NCBI GenBank assembly: GCA_001899775.1
Contig: MKWN01000029.1
Span: 8,291 to 60,186, forward strand
Source: Thiobacillus sp. 65-29
GTDB lineage: Bacteria > Pseudomonadota > Gammaproteobacteria > Burkholderiales > Thiobacillaceae
Length of the DNA stretch: 51,896 nucleotides
Direction: 5' to 3'
A model generated the notes under the pieces. It saw only the letters and a list, made by a program, of their open reading frames with translations. It was not told the DNA's origin and made no database searches. Positions 10,161 through 18,181 of the stretch are shown here, piece by piece (positions within the stretch are counted from its first letter, which is position 1; every line of letters starts with the position of its first letter). The position numbers were made by a program, and so were the translations under genes.

Positions 10161-12305
10161 ATGGGGCAAAACGAAGCGTTCTCGCGTGTCGTCATCGACG
10201 CGCAACTGGCCGATCAGGGATGGAACACCCAGGACACCAACAGCGTACGCTATGAAGTCGTGTTGGAGGACGGCACGCGTGCGGACTATGTTCTCTGTGA
10301 CCGCCACGGCCGCTCCCTTGCCGTTATCGAAGCCAAGCGCTTCTCAAACAACCCCCTAGAGGTTGCGTCCGAGCAGGCCAAGAACTACGCCCGCCAGCTC
10401 AATGTTCCCTACATCTTCCTCGCCAACGGCCAGGAGATACGCTTCTGGGAATGGCAGCGCGAAGCCTACCCGCACCCGGTCAAGACCTTCTTCAAACAGG
10501 ACGACCTCGAACGCCGCGCCGCCACCGCCCAGGTCAAGCGCGAGTTGCTCGATATCCCCATCGACGGCCGCATCGCCGGGCGCGACTACCAGCAGGCCTG
10601 CATCGACACGCTATGCAAGGAGATGAGCCAGGGCCGCCGCAAGCTCCTGGTCGAGATGGCCACCGGCACCGGCAAGACCCGCACCGCCGCCGCGCTGATC
10701 AAGCGCCTGTTCGAGGCCAATGCCATCACGCGCGTGCTGTTCCTGGTGGACCGCATCCCGCTCGCCAAGCAGACCGAGGACGCCTTCGCCGAGCACCTGC
10801 CCGACTACCCCTCTTATGTGCTGCGCACGGGCCGCCGCTTTCAGGACGAGAAGCTCATCACCATCACCACGCTGCAAAGCATGGTGAACATCTACAGCGA
10901 CTACTCCTCCGGTTACTTCGACCTCGTCATCTCCGACGAATGCCACCGCAGCATCTACGGCAAGTGGAGCGGCGTGCTCAAGCTCTTCGACGGCGTGCAG
11001 ATCGGCCTCACCACCACACCCTGTGTCGCCAACCTCGACGACATGGCCCCCGACGAGGAAGACAAGCTCTTCGTGCGCGACACCCTGCGCTTCTTCGAGG
11101 TGGACCAACCCACCTTCTCCTACAAGCTCAAGGACGCCATCCACGACGGCCACCTGGTGCCCTACCAGATTTACAAGGCAAAGACCGTGAAGACCGCCGC
11201 CGATGGCGGCTTTGAGGTGAAGAAGGACGAGCTCGACTGGACGGCGATGGACGCTACGGCCCGCGCCGAGTTCGAGCAGCTGTTCAAGGACACGGATCGC
11301 ATCACGGTCGATCCCAACGCGCTGGAGCGCCGCTTCACCATCCCCGAACGCAACCGGGCCATGGTGCGCGAATTCCGCCAGGTGATGGAGAACGGCTACC
11401 TCGACCACAAGGGCGTGCTCAGGAAGCCGCTGCTGGGCAAGACCATCGTCTTCGGCGTCACCAAGCGCCACGCCGCCACCCTCGCAGAGCTGCTCGACGC
11501 CGAATTCGCCGACAAGAAGCCATCACCCGATGTGCGCTACGCCGACTATGTCGTGTCCGGCATGGGGCCGGACGACACCGTGGACGGCATGACCAAGATC
11601 AAGCGCTTCAAGAAGGAGCCCTTCCCGCAGATTCTCGTGTCGGTGAACATGCTCGACACCGGCTTCGACTGCCCCGAGGTGGTCAACCTCGTCTTCGCGC
11701 GCTTCACCCGCTCCGCCATCCTCTACCAGCAGATGCGCGGACGCGGCACCCGCAAGGCCGACAAGAAGCCGATCTTCACCCTGTTCGACTTCGTCGGCGT
11801 GGCCGACTACCACGGCGACGACGAGGAATATGCCCAGGGCGGTGTCGTCATCGCCAAGCAGGCACTCAAGAAGAAATACGAGCCGCGCCGCCTGCTGGCG
11901 CTGGACATCAACGACCATATCGACCCGACGACGCGCGAATGGATCACGGTGGACGAGAACGGCAACCTCGTCTTCCCCGAAGCCAGCGAGCAGAAGGTCG
12001 CCGAGCTGGGCGCCCGATTCGAGGCGTGGCTGCTGACCCAGAACAAGCTCGACGCCGACCAGGAGCGATGGCTGCGCGTCATCGGCAACCAGCTACGCGC
12101 CAACGCCGACACCCTCGACGAGTTCACGGCCGGGCACTTCGCTTTCCACCCCTTCAGCCTGATGGGTGGCGTGCGCGAAGCGCAGCGCATCTTCGGCGGC
12201 GAAGCGCCGCTCGATCTACTGCTCCATTCGCTCAATACCGCCGTCTTCGGCGGTGATGGCTTCTCCAGCACTTCCGGCGAGCTTCGACCCGAAGCGCCTC
12301 ACTGA
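10161..12305 (+). CDS. hsdR: Type I restriction enzyme, R (translocase/nuclease) subunit
   Basis: Motor and nuclease subunit of a type I restriction-modification complex (EcoEI-like subfamily), which translocates and cuts unmethylated foreign DNA. The 714 residues begin with a PD-(D/E)xK nuclease domain in which D42 and E57-A-K59 (VIEAKRF) form the catalytic core. The SF2 helicase follows: Walker A ATGTGKT near residue 167, DECH at 259-262, and motif VI-like QQMRGRGTR. The C-terminal region contacts the methylase. ATG at 10161 follows AAAGG with almost no spacer. hsdM begins 17 bases downstream. Confidence 0.94.
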   Translation: MGQNEAFSRVVIDAQLADQGWNTQDTNSVRYEVVLEDGTRADYVLCDRHGRSLAVIEAKRFSNNPLEVASEQAKNYARQLNVPYIFLANGQEIRFWEWQREAYPHPVKTFFKQDDLERRAATAQVKRELLDIPIDGRIAGRDYQQACIDTLCKEMSQGRRKLLVEMATGTGKTRTAAALIKRLFEANAITRVLFLVDRIPLAKQTEDAFAEHLPDYPSYVLRTGRRFQDEKLITITTLQSMVNIYSDYSSGYFDLVISDECHRSIYGKWSGVLKLFDGVQIGLTTTPCVANLDDMAPDEEDKLFVRDTLRFFEVDQPTFSYKLKDAIHDGHLVPYQIYKAKTVKTAADGGFEVKKDELDWTAMDATARAEFEQLFKDTDRITVDPNALERRFTIPERNRAMVREFRQVMENGYLDHKGVLRKPLLGKTIVFGVTKRHAATLAELLDAEFADKKPSPDVRYADYVVSGMGPDDTVDGMTKIKRFKKEPFPQILVSVNMLDTGFDCPEVVNLVFARFTRSAILYQQMRGRGTRKADKKPIFTLFDFVGVADYHGDDEEYAQGGVVIAKQALKKKYEPRRLLALDINDHIDPTTREWITVDENGNLVFPEASEQKVAELGARFEAWLLTQNKLDADQERWLRVIGNQLRANADTLDEFTAGHFAFHPFSLMGGVREAQRIFGGEAPLDLLLHSLNTAVFGGDGFSSTSGELRPEAPH

Positions 12306-12322
12306 AACAAGGACAATACGTT

Positions 12323-14131
12323 ATGCCCCTGACCCCCGACATGCGGCGGTCGATTGACCAGATTCGCGACTACCTTTTCGGCGGCGGCTATCCCGACCCC
12401 GTCAGCAACGCCGAGCAGCTCTCGTTCCTGTTTTTCTTCTACCTGGTGGAAGGCATCGACGCCGAGAACGCCCTCAAGGCCAAGGTGCTCAAGCAGCCCT
12501 ACGAGTCGATCTTCGCGGGCGAGTGGACGCTGAAGAACCCACTCAACGCCACCGTTCACCCTGAGCCCTTCGACATACCTTCCGTTCGTCCTGAGCGTAG
12601 CGCCGAAGGCGCGAAGTCGAAGGGCGGCGGCCTGACCATCCCGCGCGACCGGCTGCGCTGGTCGGTCTGGGCCAAGGGCCTGTCCGGCGAGGGGCTGGTG
12701 CGCTTCGTGCGCGACGAGGTGTTCGCCTTCTTCGCCGAGCTGGGCGAGAAGGCCGCCCATAACTTCATGAACGGCGCGCGTCTCACCATCGACGAGCCCA
12801 CCGTGCTGACCCAGGTGGTCGCGCTGGTAGACGGCCTGCGGCTCGACCAGTCCGACGCCGACACCAAGGGCGACCTGTTCGAACATGTGCTGCGCCAGAT
12901 CAAGCAGGCGGGCGAGCTGGGCCAGTTCCGCACCCCGCGCCATGTCATCCGCGCCATCGTCGAGCTGATCGACCCCAAGGTGGGCGAGACGATCTACGAC
13001 CCCGCCGCAGGCACGGCAGGCTTCCTCGTCGCGGCCTACAACCACATCCGCCTCGCCAACTCCTCGCCCGCAGCGATCCAGGAAGTGGAACTGGACGGCA
13101 AGACGCAGAAGCGCGGCCTGGGCGACAAGCTCTCCGCCGCGCAAGTCTCCGCGCTCAACAACGCCACCTTCTACGGCAATGATGTCGATCCCAAGATGGT
13201 GCGGCTCGCCACCATGAACCTCACCCTGCGCGGCCTGCCCAATGTGCGCATCCTGCTGCGCAATGTGCTGACCACCACGCTGGACTTTGAGCGGAAGCGC
13301 GAGCTGGGCCTGCCCCAGGAGGGCTACCACGTGGTGCTCGCCAATCCGCCTTTCTCCGGCCGGGTGGACAAGGACCGCATCGTGGACGATGTGAAAGTGG
13401 GCACCACCACCGCCACCGAACTGCTGTTCCTCAAATACATGCTCGACAGCCTGCGCCCAGGCGGCCGCTGCGGCGTCATCGTGCCCGAGGGCGTGCTGTT
13501 CGGTTCCACCGGCGCGCACAAGGAACTGCGGCGCCAGCTCATCGAGAACAACCGGGTCGAGGCCGTGCTTTCGCTGCCGGGCGGCGTGTTCCAGCCCTAC
13601 TCGGGCGTGAAGACCTCCGTGCTGATCTTCCGCAAACCCGTTCGCCCTGAGCGTAGCGACAGCGGAGTCGAAGGGCATTCAGCCACCACCGACAAGGTGC
13701 TCTTCCTCCACGCCGACAACGACGGCTACAAGCTGGACGCCAACCACGACACACCCATCGAGGACGACGACCTGCCCGGCCTGATCGCCGCCTACCGAAA
13801 CAGGGAGTCGTGCTGGGAAACATGGTGTGCTTCGACTTCGGAGGCTTTGCCTCCTACGCTCAGCACGAACGGAAAGGATGCCGTTCGCCCTGAGCGTAGC
13901 GAAGCGGAGTCGAAGGGCCGTATCTGGCCCCACAACTGGTGGTTCGCCGATGCGGCCACGCTGCGCGCCAACGACTTCAACCTCTCGGCGGGCCGTTATC
14001 GGCCCATGAGCCAGACCGCCGTCGAGCATCAGGACCCGCGCGAGCTGCTGGATGAGCTGGCGGCTATCGAGGCGGAGATTGTGGAGGAAGTGGAAGCGTT
14101 GCGGATGGCATTGTCGGAGAGTGTGGAATGA
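12323..14131 (+). CDS. hsdM: Type I DNA methyltransferase, M subunit, with repeat insertions
   Basis: N6-adenine methyltransferase subunit of the type I system. The HsdM N-terminal domain (DQIRDYLFGGGYPDPVSNAEQ) is followed by SAM motif I DPAAGTAGF at residue 226 and catalytic motif IV NPPF at residue 341. At 602 residues it is longer than is usual for the family (about 500). The excess is largely explained by in-frame copies of a palindromic repeat at residues about 77-101, 439-452 and 503-532, which translate to RPERS-type peptides. All core motifs remain intact, so it may still be active. The stop overlaps the hsdS start (ATGA). Confidence 0.93.
   Translation: MPLTPDMRRSIDQIRDYLFGGGYPDPVSNAEQLSFLFFFYLVEGIDAENALKAKVLKQPYESIFAGEWTLKNPLNATVHPEPFDIPSVRPERSAEGAKSKGGGLTIPRDRLRWSVWAKGLSGEGLVRFVRDEVFAFFAELGEKAAHNFMNGARLTIDEPTVLTQVVALVDGLRLDQSDADTKGDLFEHVLRQIKQAGELGQFRTPRHVIRAIVELIDPKVGETIYDPAAGTAGFLVAAYNHIRLANSSPAAIQEVELDGKTQKRGLGDKLSAAQVSALNNATFYGNDVDPKMVRLATMNLTLRGLPNVRILLRNVLTTTLDFERKRELGLPQEGYHVVLANPPFSGRVDKDRIVDDVKVGTTTATELLFLKYMLDSLRPGGRCGVIVPEGVLFGSTGAHKELRRQLIENNRVEAVLSLPGGVFQPYSGVKTSVLIFRKPVRPERSDSGVEGHSATTDKVLFLHADNDGYKLDANHDTPIEDDDLPGLIAAYRNRESCWETWCASTSEALPPTLSTNGKDAVRPERSEAESKGRIWPHNWWFADAATLRANDFNLSAGRYRPMSQTAVEHQDPRELLDELAAIEAEIVEEVEALRMALSESVE
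12553..12626 (+). repeat. Palindromic repeat copies inside hsdM, site 1
   Basis: A short degenerate copy (CGTTCACCCTGAGC ... CTTCGAC, 12553-12574) is followed by a longer one beginning CGTTCGTCCTGAGCGTAG and ending GCGAAGTCGAAGGGC. The core GTTCG-CCTGAGC ... GTCGAAGGG is a repeat type found scattered in many proteobacterial genomes. Both copies are read through in frame by hsdM, adding about 25 residues between the N-terminal domain and the catalytic core. Confidence 0.8.
13637..13678 (+). repeat. Palindromic repeat copy inside hsdM, site 2
   Basis: A single direct copy begins CCGTTCGCCCTGAGCGTAGC and ends GGAGTCGAAGGGC. It is translated in frame as PVRPERSDSGVEGHS, just after the FRKP strand of the methyltransferase. 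It has the same orientation as the site 1 copy. Confidence 0.8.
13829..13920. repeat. Head-to-head pair of the palindromic repeat inside hsdM, site 3
   Basis: An inverted copy (13829-13872, starting GCTTCGACTTCGG and ending CTCAGCACGAACGG) is followed within eight bases by a direct copy (13880-13920, starting GCCGTTCGCCCTGAGCGTAG). The two could pair into a long hairpin with a short loop in the hsdM transcript. The reading frame stays open through both, ending with VRPERSEAESKG. Confidence 0.8.
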
Positions 14132-15306
14132 CGCGCCCGACCCATAAGCTCGGGGATATATGCCAAACATTCACGGGTGGGACACCACCCCGAACCAAGC
14201 GAGAATACTTCGGCGGGGGTATTCCTTGGGTCAAGATCACCGACATGCTACAAGGCGTGATCGTGGCAACTGATGAAACTCTCACCGAGGCGGGGATTAG
14301 CAACAGCAGCGCAAAATTACTGCCGCCAGGCACCGTACTGATCTCGATTTTTGCCACCATTGGACGGACAGCAGTTCTGGATATTGAGGCGGCAACAAAT
14401 CAGGCGATCGCCGGCGTTGTCCCAAAGGACACAGACCAACTGGAACCGCGCTATCTGCGTTATTTCTTGGACTCAAAGTATGCGGAATTGAATCGTACGG
14501 CGCGCGGTGTGGCGCAACCGAACATCAACCAAAGTATTCTTAAAGCGCTCGATATCCCCCTGCCGCCCCTGCCGGAACAACGCCGCATCGTCGACCTCCT
14601 CTCCCGCGCCGAGGGCATCCTGAGGCTGCGCCGCGAGGCGGAGAAGAAAGCCACCGAACTGATCCCCGCCCTGTTCCTCGACATGTTCGGTGACCCGGCG
14701 ACGAATCCGAAGGGGTGGGCGGTGGCCACGATTGGCGAACTCCTCACCGATGGCCCCCAAAACGGTCTTTACAAACATGGATCACTCTACGGAGAAGGAG
14801 CGCCGATCCTGCGGATTGACGCCTTCTACGATGGGCAGGTCCGGGACTTGAAGACATTGAAGCGCGTTACCTTGACCCCGGAGGAATGCGCAAGATTCCG
14901 ACTGCGCCCGCGCGATCTCGTCATCAACCGAGTCAACAGTCCCGAATACCTCGGCAAAAGCACCATCATTCCGGCACTGAGTGAAGACACGGTCTTCGAG
15001 TCGAACATGATGCGCCTCACAATCGATGAAACCCGCGCCTTGCCTGAGTATGTGATCGAGTTGCTGCAAACCGCGCATGCAAAGTCGCACTTCCTGTCCA
15101 AGGCAAAGCATGCGATCAACCAGTCAAGCATCAACCAGCAGGATGTGAAATCGCTCGGGGTGCCCATCCCGCCAATGTCGATGCAGCGTGATTTCGTGGA
15201 TAAAGTTGGACAGGTTCGGTCAATCCAATCCCAGCAATCCGCAGCCGCCGACAAGGCCCAAGCCGCCTTCGATGCGTTATTGGCGCGCACTTTCAACCCA
15301 CACTGA
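14128..15306 (+). CDS. hsdS: Type I restriction-modification specificity subunit
   Basis: Determines the bipartite DNA target for both methylation and restriction. The 392 residues show two target-recognition domains, each followed by a helical spacer: the first half ends IPLPPLPEQRRIVDLLSRAE and the second ends VPIPPMSMQRDFVDKVGQV, the usual twin spacer signature. The recognition domains are visibly poorer in G+C than the spacer segment at about 14560-14720 and than hsdR/hsdM, as is typical of parts exchanged by recombination. It overlaps hsdM by four bases. The recognition sequence cannot be predicted by eye. Confidence 0.94.
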   Translation: MTRPTHKLGDICQTFTGGTPPRTKREYFGGGIPWVKITDMLQGVIVATDETLTEAGISNSSAKLLPPGTVLISIFATIGRTAVLDIEAATNQAIAGVVPKDTDQLEPRYLRYFLDSKYAELNRTARGVAQPNINQSILKALDIPLPPLPEQRRIVDLLSRAEGILRLRREAEKKATELIPALFLDMFGDPATNPKGWAVATIGELLTDGPQNGLYKHGSLYGEGAPILRIDAFYDGQVRDLKTLKRVTLTPEECARFRLRPRDLVINRVNSPEYLGKSTIIPALSEDTVFESNMMRLTIDETRALPEYVIELLQTAHAKSHFLSKAKHAINQSSINQQDVKSLGVPIPPMSMQRDFVDKVGQVRSIQSQQSAAADKAQAAFDALLARTFNPH

Positions 15307-15318
15307 ACCGGAGGCAGG

Positions 15319-16233
15319 ATGCCCGTATCTCTGGATGGCAAATTTGTAGTAGCGCTCTCTTCACGCGCGCTGTTTGATTTCGAGGAAGAGAACCGTGTGT
15401 TCGATGAACAAGGCGACACGGTGTATTCACAATACCAGTTGGAACGGCTGGATGCGCCGGCGGCGCATGGCGTCGCCTACCCGCTGGTCAAGAAACTGTT
15501 GGCGTTCAACGGCGATGGGGCGCATCGGGTCGAGGTGGTCATTCTGTCGCGTAATGACCCGGTTTCGGGGCTACGCGTGTTCCGTTCAGCGGAAGCGGCG
15601 CAGCTCAAGCTGGAACGCGGCGTGTTTACGCGCGGGCGCTCGCCCTATCGGTTTCTCAAACCGCTGGGGGCGCATCTGTTCCTGTCAGCCAACGACAGCG
15701 ACGTGAAAGATGCGTTGGCGGCGGGTTATCCGGCTGCCCGCGTCTATTCAAAATCATTGGTGGATGCCGAACGCCATGCCGATGAACTGCGTATTGCATT
15801 CGACGGCGACGCGGTACTGTTTTCGGACGAGGCCGAGCGAGTTTTCCAGACACAAGGCTTGGACGAATTTCAGGCACACGAAAAGCGCAATGCTATGTGC
15901 CCATTGCCGCCCGGACCGTTCAAGCCGCTGTTGGCTGCGTTGCATAACCTGCAGGCCGCGTCACGTTCCTCCGCCGTGCCCATGCGTATCCGCACTGCGT
16001 TGGTTACAGCCCGTAGTTCTCCTGGCCATGAACGTGCCATTCGCACCTTGATGGACTGGAATATCGCTGTTGACGAAGCAATGTTCCTGGGAGGGTTGGA
16101 AAAAGGGCCGTTCTTGAAAGAATTCGAGCCGGATTTTTTCTTTGACGATCAAGTACGGCACTGCGACTCTGCCGCCGAGGCAGGCCCAACCGGCCATGTC
16201 ATCAGCGGCGTGGCAAACGACGCCAAGGGATAG
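15319..16233 (+). CDS. Cytosolic 5'-nucleotidase I-type protein (PF06189-like)
   Basis: A 304-residue protein resembling the cN-I family, which dephosphorylates nucleoside monophosphates such as AMP. Family-like segments are ALSSRALFDFEEENRVF (residues 12-28), VVILSRNDPVSGLRVF (about 73-88), SPYRFLKPLGAHLFLSAN, and near the C-terminus FFFDDQ (about 272) followed by GHVISGVAN. A GGAGG ribosome-binding site precedes the ATG. It begins 12 bases after hsdS and ends 5 bases before the DUF262 gene, so it is a member of the restriction operon rather than a bystander. A role in defence by nucleotide depletion or signal hydrolysis is inference only. Confidence 0.8.
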   Translation: MPVSLDGKFVVALSSRALFDFEEENRVFDEQGDTVYSQYQLERLDAPAAHGVAYPLVKKLLAFNGDGAHRVEVVILSRNDPVSGLRVFRSAEAAQLKLERGVFTRGRSPYRFLKPLGAHLFLSANDSDVKDALAAGYPAARVYSKSLVDAERHADELRIAFDGDAVLFSDEAERVFQTQGLDEFQAHEKRNAMCPLPPGPFKPLLAALHNLQAASRSSAVPMRIRTALVTARSSPGHERAIRTLMDWNIAVDEAMFLGGLEKGPFLKEFEPDFFFDDQVRHCDSAAEAGPTGHVISGVANDAKG

Positions 16234-16238
16234 GCAAA

Positions 16239-18035
16239 ATGAAAACCCAGAAATACGCCGTCAACCAATACCTGATCGAGAGCGTGCTCTCCAAGGTGCG
16301 TGAGGGCGAGATCGCCATCCCGGAAATCCAGCGTCCCTTCGTCTGGGATGCCTCGCAGGTGCGCGACCTGCTGGATTCGCTCTATCAGGGTTTCCCGGTC
16401 GGCTACCTGATCGCTTGGCGCAACCCGGATGTGAAGCTGAAGGACGGTAGCACGGCCTCGGGCAAGATGATCCTGATCGACGGGCAGCAGCGCATCACCG
16501 CGCTGACGGCGGCAGTGCTGGGCCAGCCGGTGGTCAACAAGGAATACCGCAAGGTGCGCGTCTCGATTGCCTTCCACCCCATCGAGGAGCGCTTCGAGGT
16601 GAGCAACCCGGCGATCACCAAGAATGCGGCCTGGATTCCGGACATCGCCCCCATGGTAGGCGGCGAGATCAAGCTGACCAAGGCGATCCGCCAATATCTG
16701 GATGCCAACCCGGAGGCCGACGAGGACAAGGTCGAGGAGTCGCTGGCCAACCTGACCGACATCGCCAAGAAGCAGATCGGCCTGATCGAGTTGTCCCACG
16801 ACCTGGACATCGAGACGGTCACGGAAATCTTCATCCGCATCAACTCCAAGGGCACGGTGCTCTCACAGGCGGACTTCGTCATGTCCAAGATCGCCGCCGA
16901 CCTGCGCTACGGCGGCCAGCAGCTCAGGAAGTGCATCGACTATTTCTGCCACCTGGCGGTGGCGCCGGAATTCTATGGCTTCATCAAGGACAACGATGCC
17001 GAGTTCGCGGCGTCGCCTTACTTCCAGAAGATGGCCTGGCTGCGCAACGAGAGCGACGACCTCTACGACCCGAGCTACAACGACCTGCTGCGCGTGGCGT
17101 TCACCAGTGAGTTCGGGCGCGGCAAGCTGGCCGATTTGGTGAGCCTGCTCTCGGGCCGGAACTTCGAGACGAAGAACTACGAGGCGGCCATCGCCGAGGC
17201 GTCGTTCGCCAGGCTGAACGAGGGCGTGCTCGACTTCATCAACGAGTCCCACTTCAAGCGCTTCGTGATGATCGTCAAGTCGGCGGGCTTCATCATCACC
17301 GAGATGATCCGCACCCAGGGTGCGCTGAACTTCGCCTATATCGTCTATCTGCGCCTGCGGGCTCAGGGTATCCACGACGGGCAGATCGAATCCTATGTGC
17401 GGCGCTGGTTCGTGATGTCGGTGCTGACGGGCCGCTATTCCGGTTCCGCCGAGACGCAGTTCGACCAGGACATCCGCCAGATCGCGGCGGGAGACTTTGA
17501 CGACATCCTGGCCAAGGTCGAACAGGCCGAGCTGTCACCCGCGTTCTGGGAGGTGGGCCTGGTGCAGCAGTTGGAAACCTCCGGCACCAGCAGCCCTTAC
17601 TTCTGGGTGTTCGTGGCCGCGCAGGTTCGCGCCAACGATACCGGCCTGCTCTCCAAGGACATCACGGTGCGCGAGCTGGTGAGCCACCTCGGCGACATCC
17701 ACCACGTCTTCCCGCGCGACCTGCTCAAAAAGGCCGGACTCACGCGCAGCCAATACAACCAGATCGCCAACTACGCCTACACCCAGGAGGAGATCAACAT
17801 CAAGATCGGCAACAAGCCGCCGCGCGCCTACTTCGCCGACATCCAGGCGCAATGCAGCGGCGGACCGATGAAGTATGGCGCGATTGCCGATGCGCAGACG
17901 CTCAAGGCCAACCTCGCCGCCAACTGCGTGCCTGAGGCTGTCATGGACATGGATGTGGCGCAGTTCGACGAGTTTCTCAAGCGGCGGCGGGAACTGATGG
18001 CCGCCAAAATCCGGCTTTACTACCAGTCGCTGTAG
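16239..18035 (+). CDS. DUF262 / GmrSD-like protein with HNH-type C-terminus
   Basis: A 598-residue protein whose N-terminal half is a DUF262 domain: IPEIQRPFVWD near residue 28 and the hallmark DGQQR at 81-85, a motif linked to nucleotide binding and hydrolysis in GmrSD and BrxU enzymes. The C-terminal part contains GDIHHVFPRDLL at about 485-496 followed by spaced asparagines, which resembles the DUF1524-type HNH nuclease. This architecture matches type IV enzymes that attack modified DNA and other DUF262 defence proteins. It is the last gene of the defence operon and has no membrane segment. The exact target is unknown. Confidence 0.85.
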   Translation: MKTQKYAVNQYLIESVLSKVREGEIAIPEIQRPFVWDASQVRDLLDSLYQGFPVGYLIAWRNPDVKLKDGSTASGKMILIDGQQRITALTAAVLGQPVVNKEYRKVRVSIAFHPIEERFEVSNPAITKNAAWIPDIAPMVGGEIKLTKAIRQYLDANPEADEDKVEESLANLTDIAKKQIGLIELSHDLDIETVTEIFIRINSKGTVLSQADFVMSKIAADLRYGGQQLRKCIDYFCHLAVAPEFYGFIKDNDAEFAASPYFQKMAWLRNESDDLYDPSYNDLLRVAFTSEFGRGKLADLVSLLSGRNFETKNYEAAIAEASFARLNEGVLDFINESHFKRFVMIVKSAGFIITEMIRTQGALNFAYIVYLRLRAQGIHDGQIESYVRRWFVMSVLTGRYSGSAETQFDQDIRQIAAGDFDDILAKVEQAELSPAFWEVGLVQQLETSGTSSPYFWVFVAAQVRANDTGLLSKDITVRELVSHLGDIHHVFPRDLLKKAGLTRSQYNQIANYAYTQEEINIKIGNKPPRAYFADIQAQCSGGPMKYGAIADAQTLKANLAANCVPEAVMDMDVAQFDEFLKRRRELMAAKIRLYYQSL

Positions 18036-18078
18036 AGTGAGCACCCCCTAACTTCTTCTGCCCGGGGTGTTGGGCAAG

Positions 18079-18114
18079 TGTTTACGACTATATTCACCTG
18101 TTTACGACTCTATT
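18079..18114. repeat. Direct repeats of 16 bases upstream of rpoH
   Basis: TGTTTACGACT[A/C]TATT occurs at 18079-18094 and again at 18099-18114, with a single difference. The 20-base period places both copies on the same face of the helix, as expected for a dimeric or tandem regulator site. It lies just after the DUF262 stop codon and about 40 bases before the CIRCE element. Confidence 0.65.
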
Positions 18115-18154
18115 AGTTGGGAACAAACCCTCCATGCCGGAACTCCGCGCTTCC

Positions 18155-18181
18155 TTAGCACTCAGAGGCCTAGAGTGCTAA
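18155..18181. promoter_or_regulatory. CIRCE element (HrcA operator) upstream of rpoH
   Basis: TTAGCACTC (18155-18163), nine bases, then GAGTGCTAA (18173-18181): an exact match to the CIRCE consensus with the canonical 9-base spacer. HrcA repressor binding here would link transcription of the heat-shock sigma factor to chaperone status. hrcA itself is not in the window. Confidence 0.95.

Noticed and set aside
12541..12630. Possible frameshift or gene break in hsdM caused by the repeats
   Set aside because: The reading frame stays open through all copies and the catalytic motifs lie on both sides in the same frame, so it is an insertion rather than a break.
18059..18076. Terminator after the DUF262 gene (TGCCC ... 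GGGCA)
   Set aside because: The stem is only 5 bp with an 8-base loop and no T run, too weak to call as a feature.
9835..18150. Integrative element with att sites around the defence block
   Set aside because: No integrase, tRNA end or matching direct repeats at both edges could be seen, so only an insertion relative to gene order is claimed.
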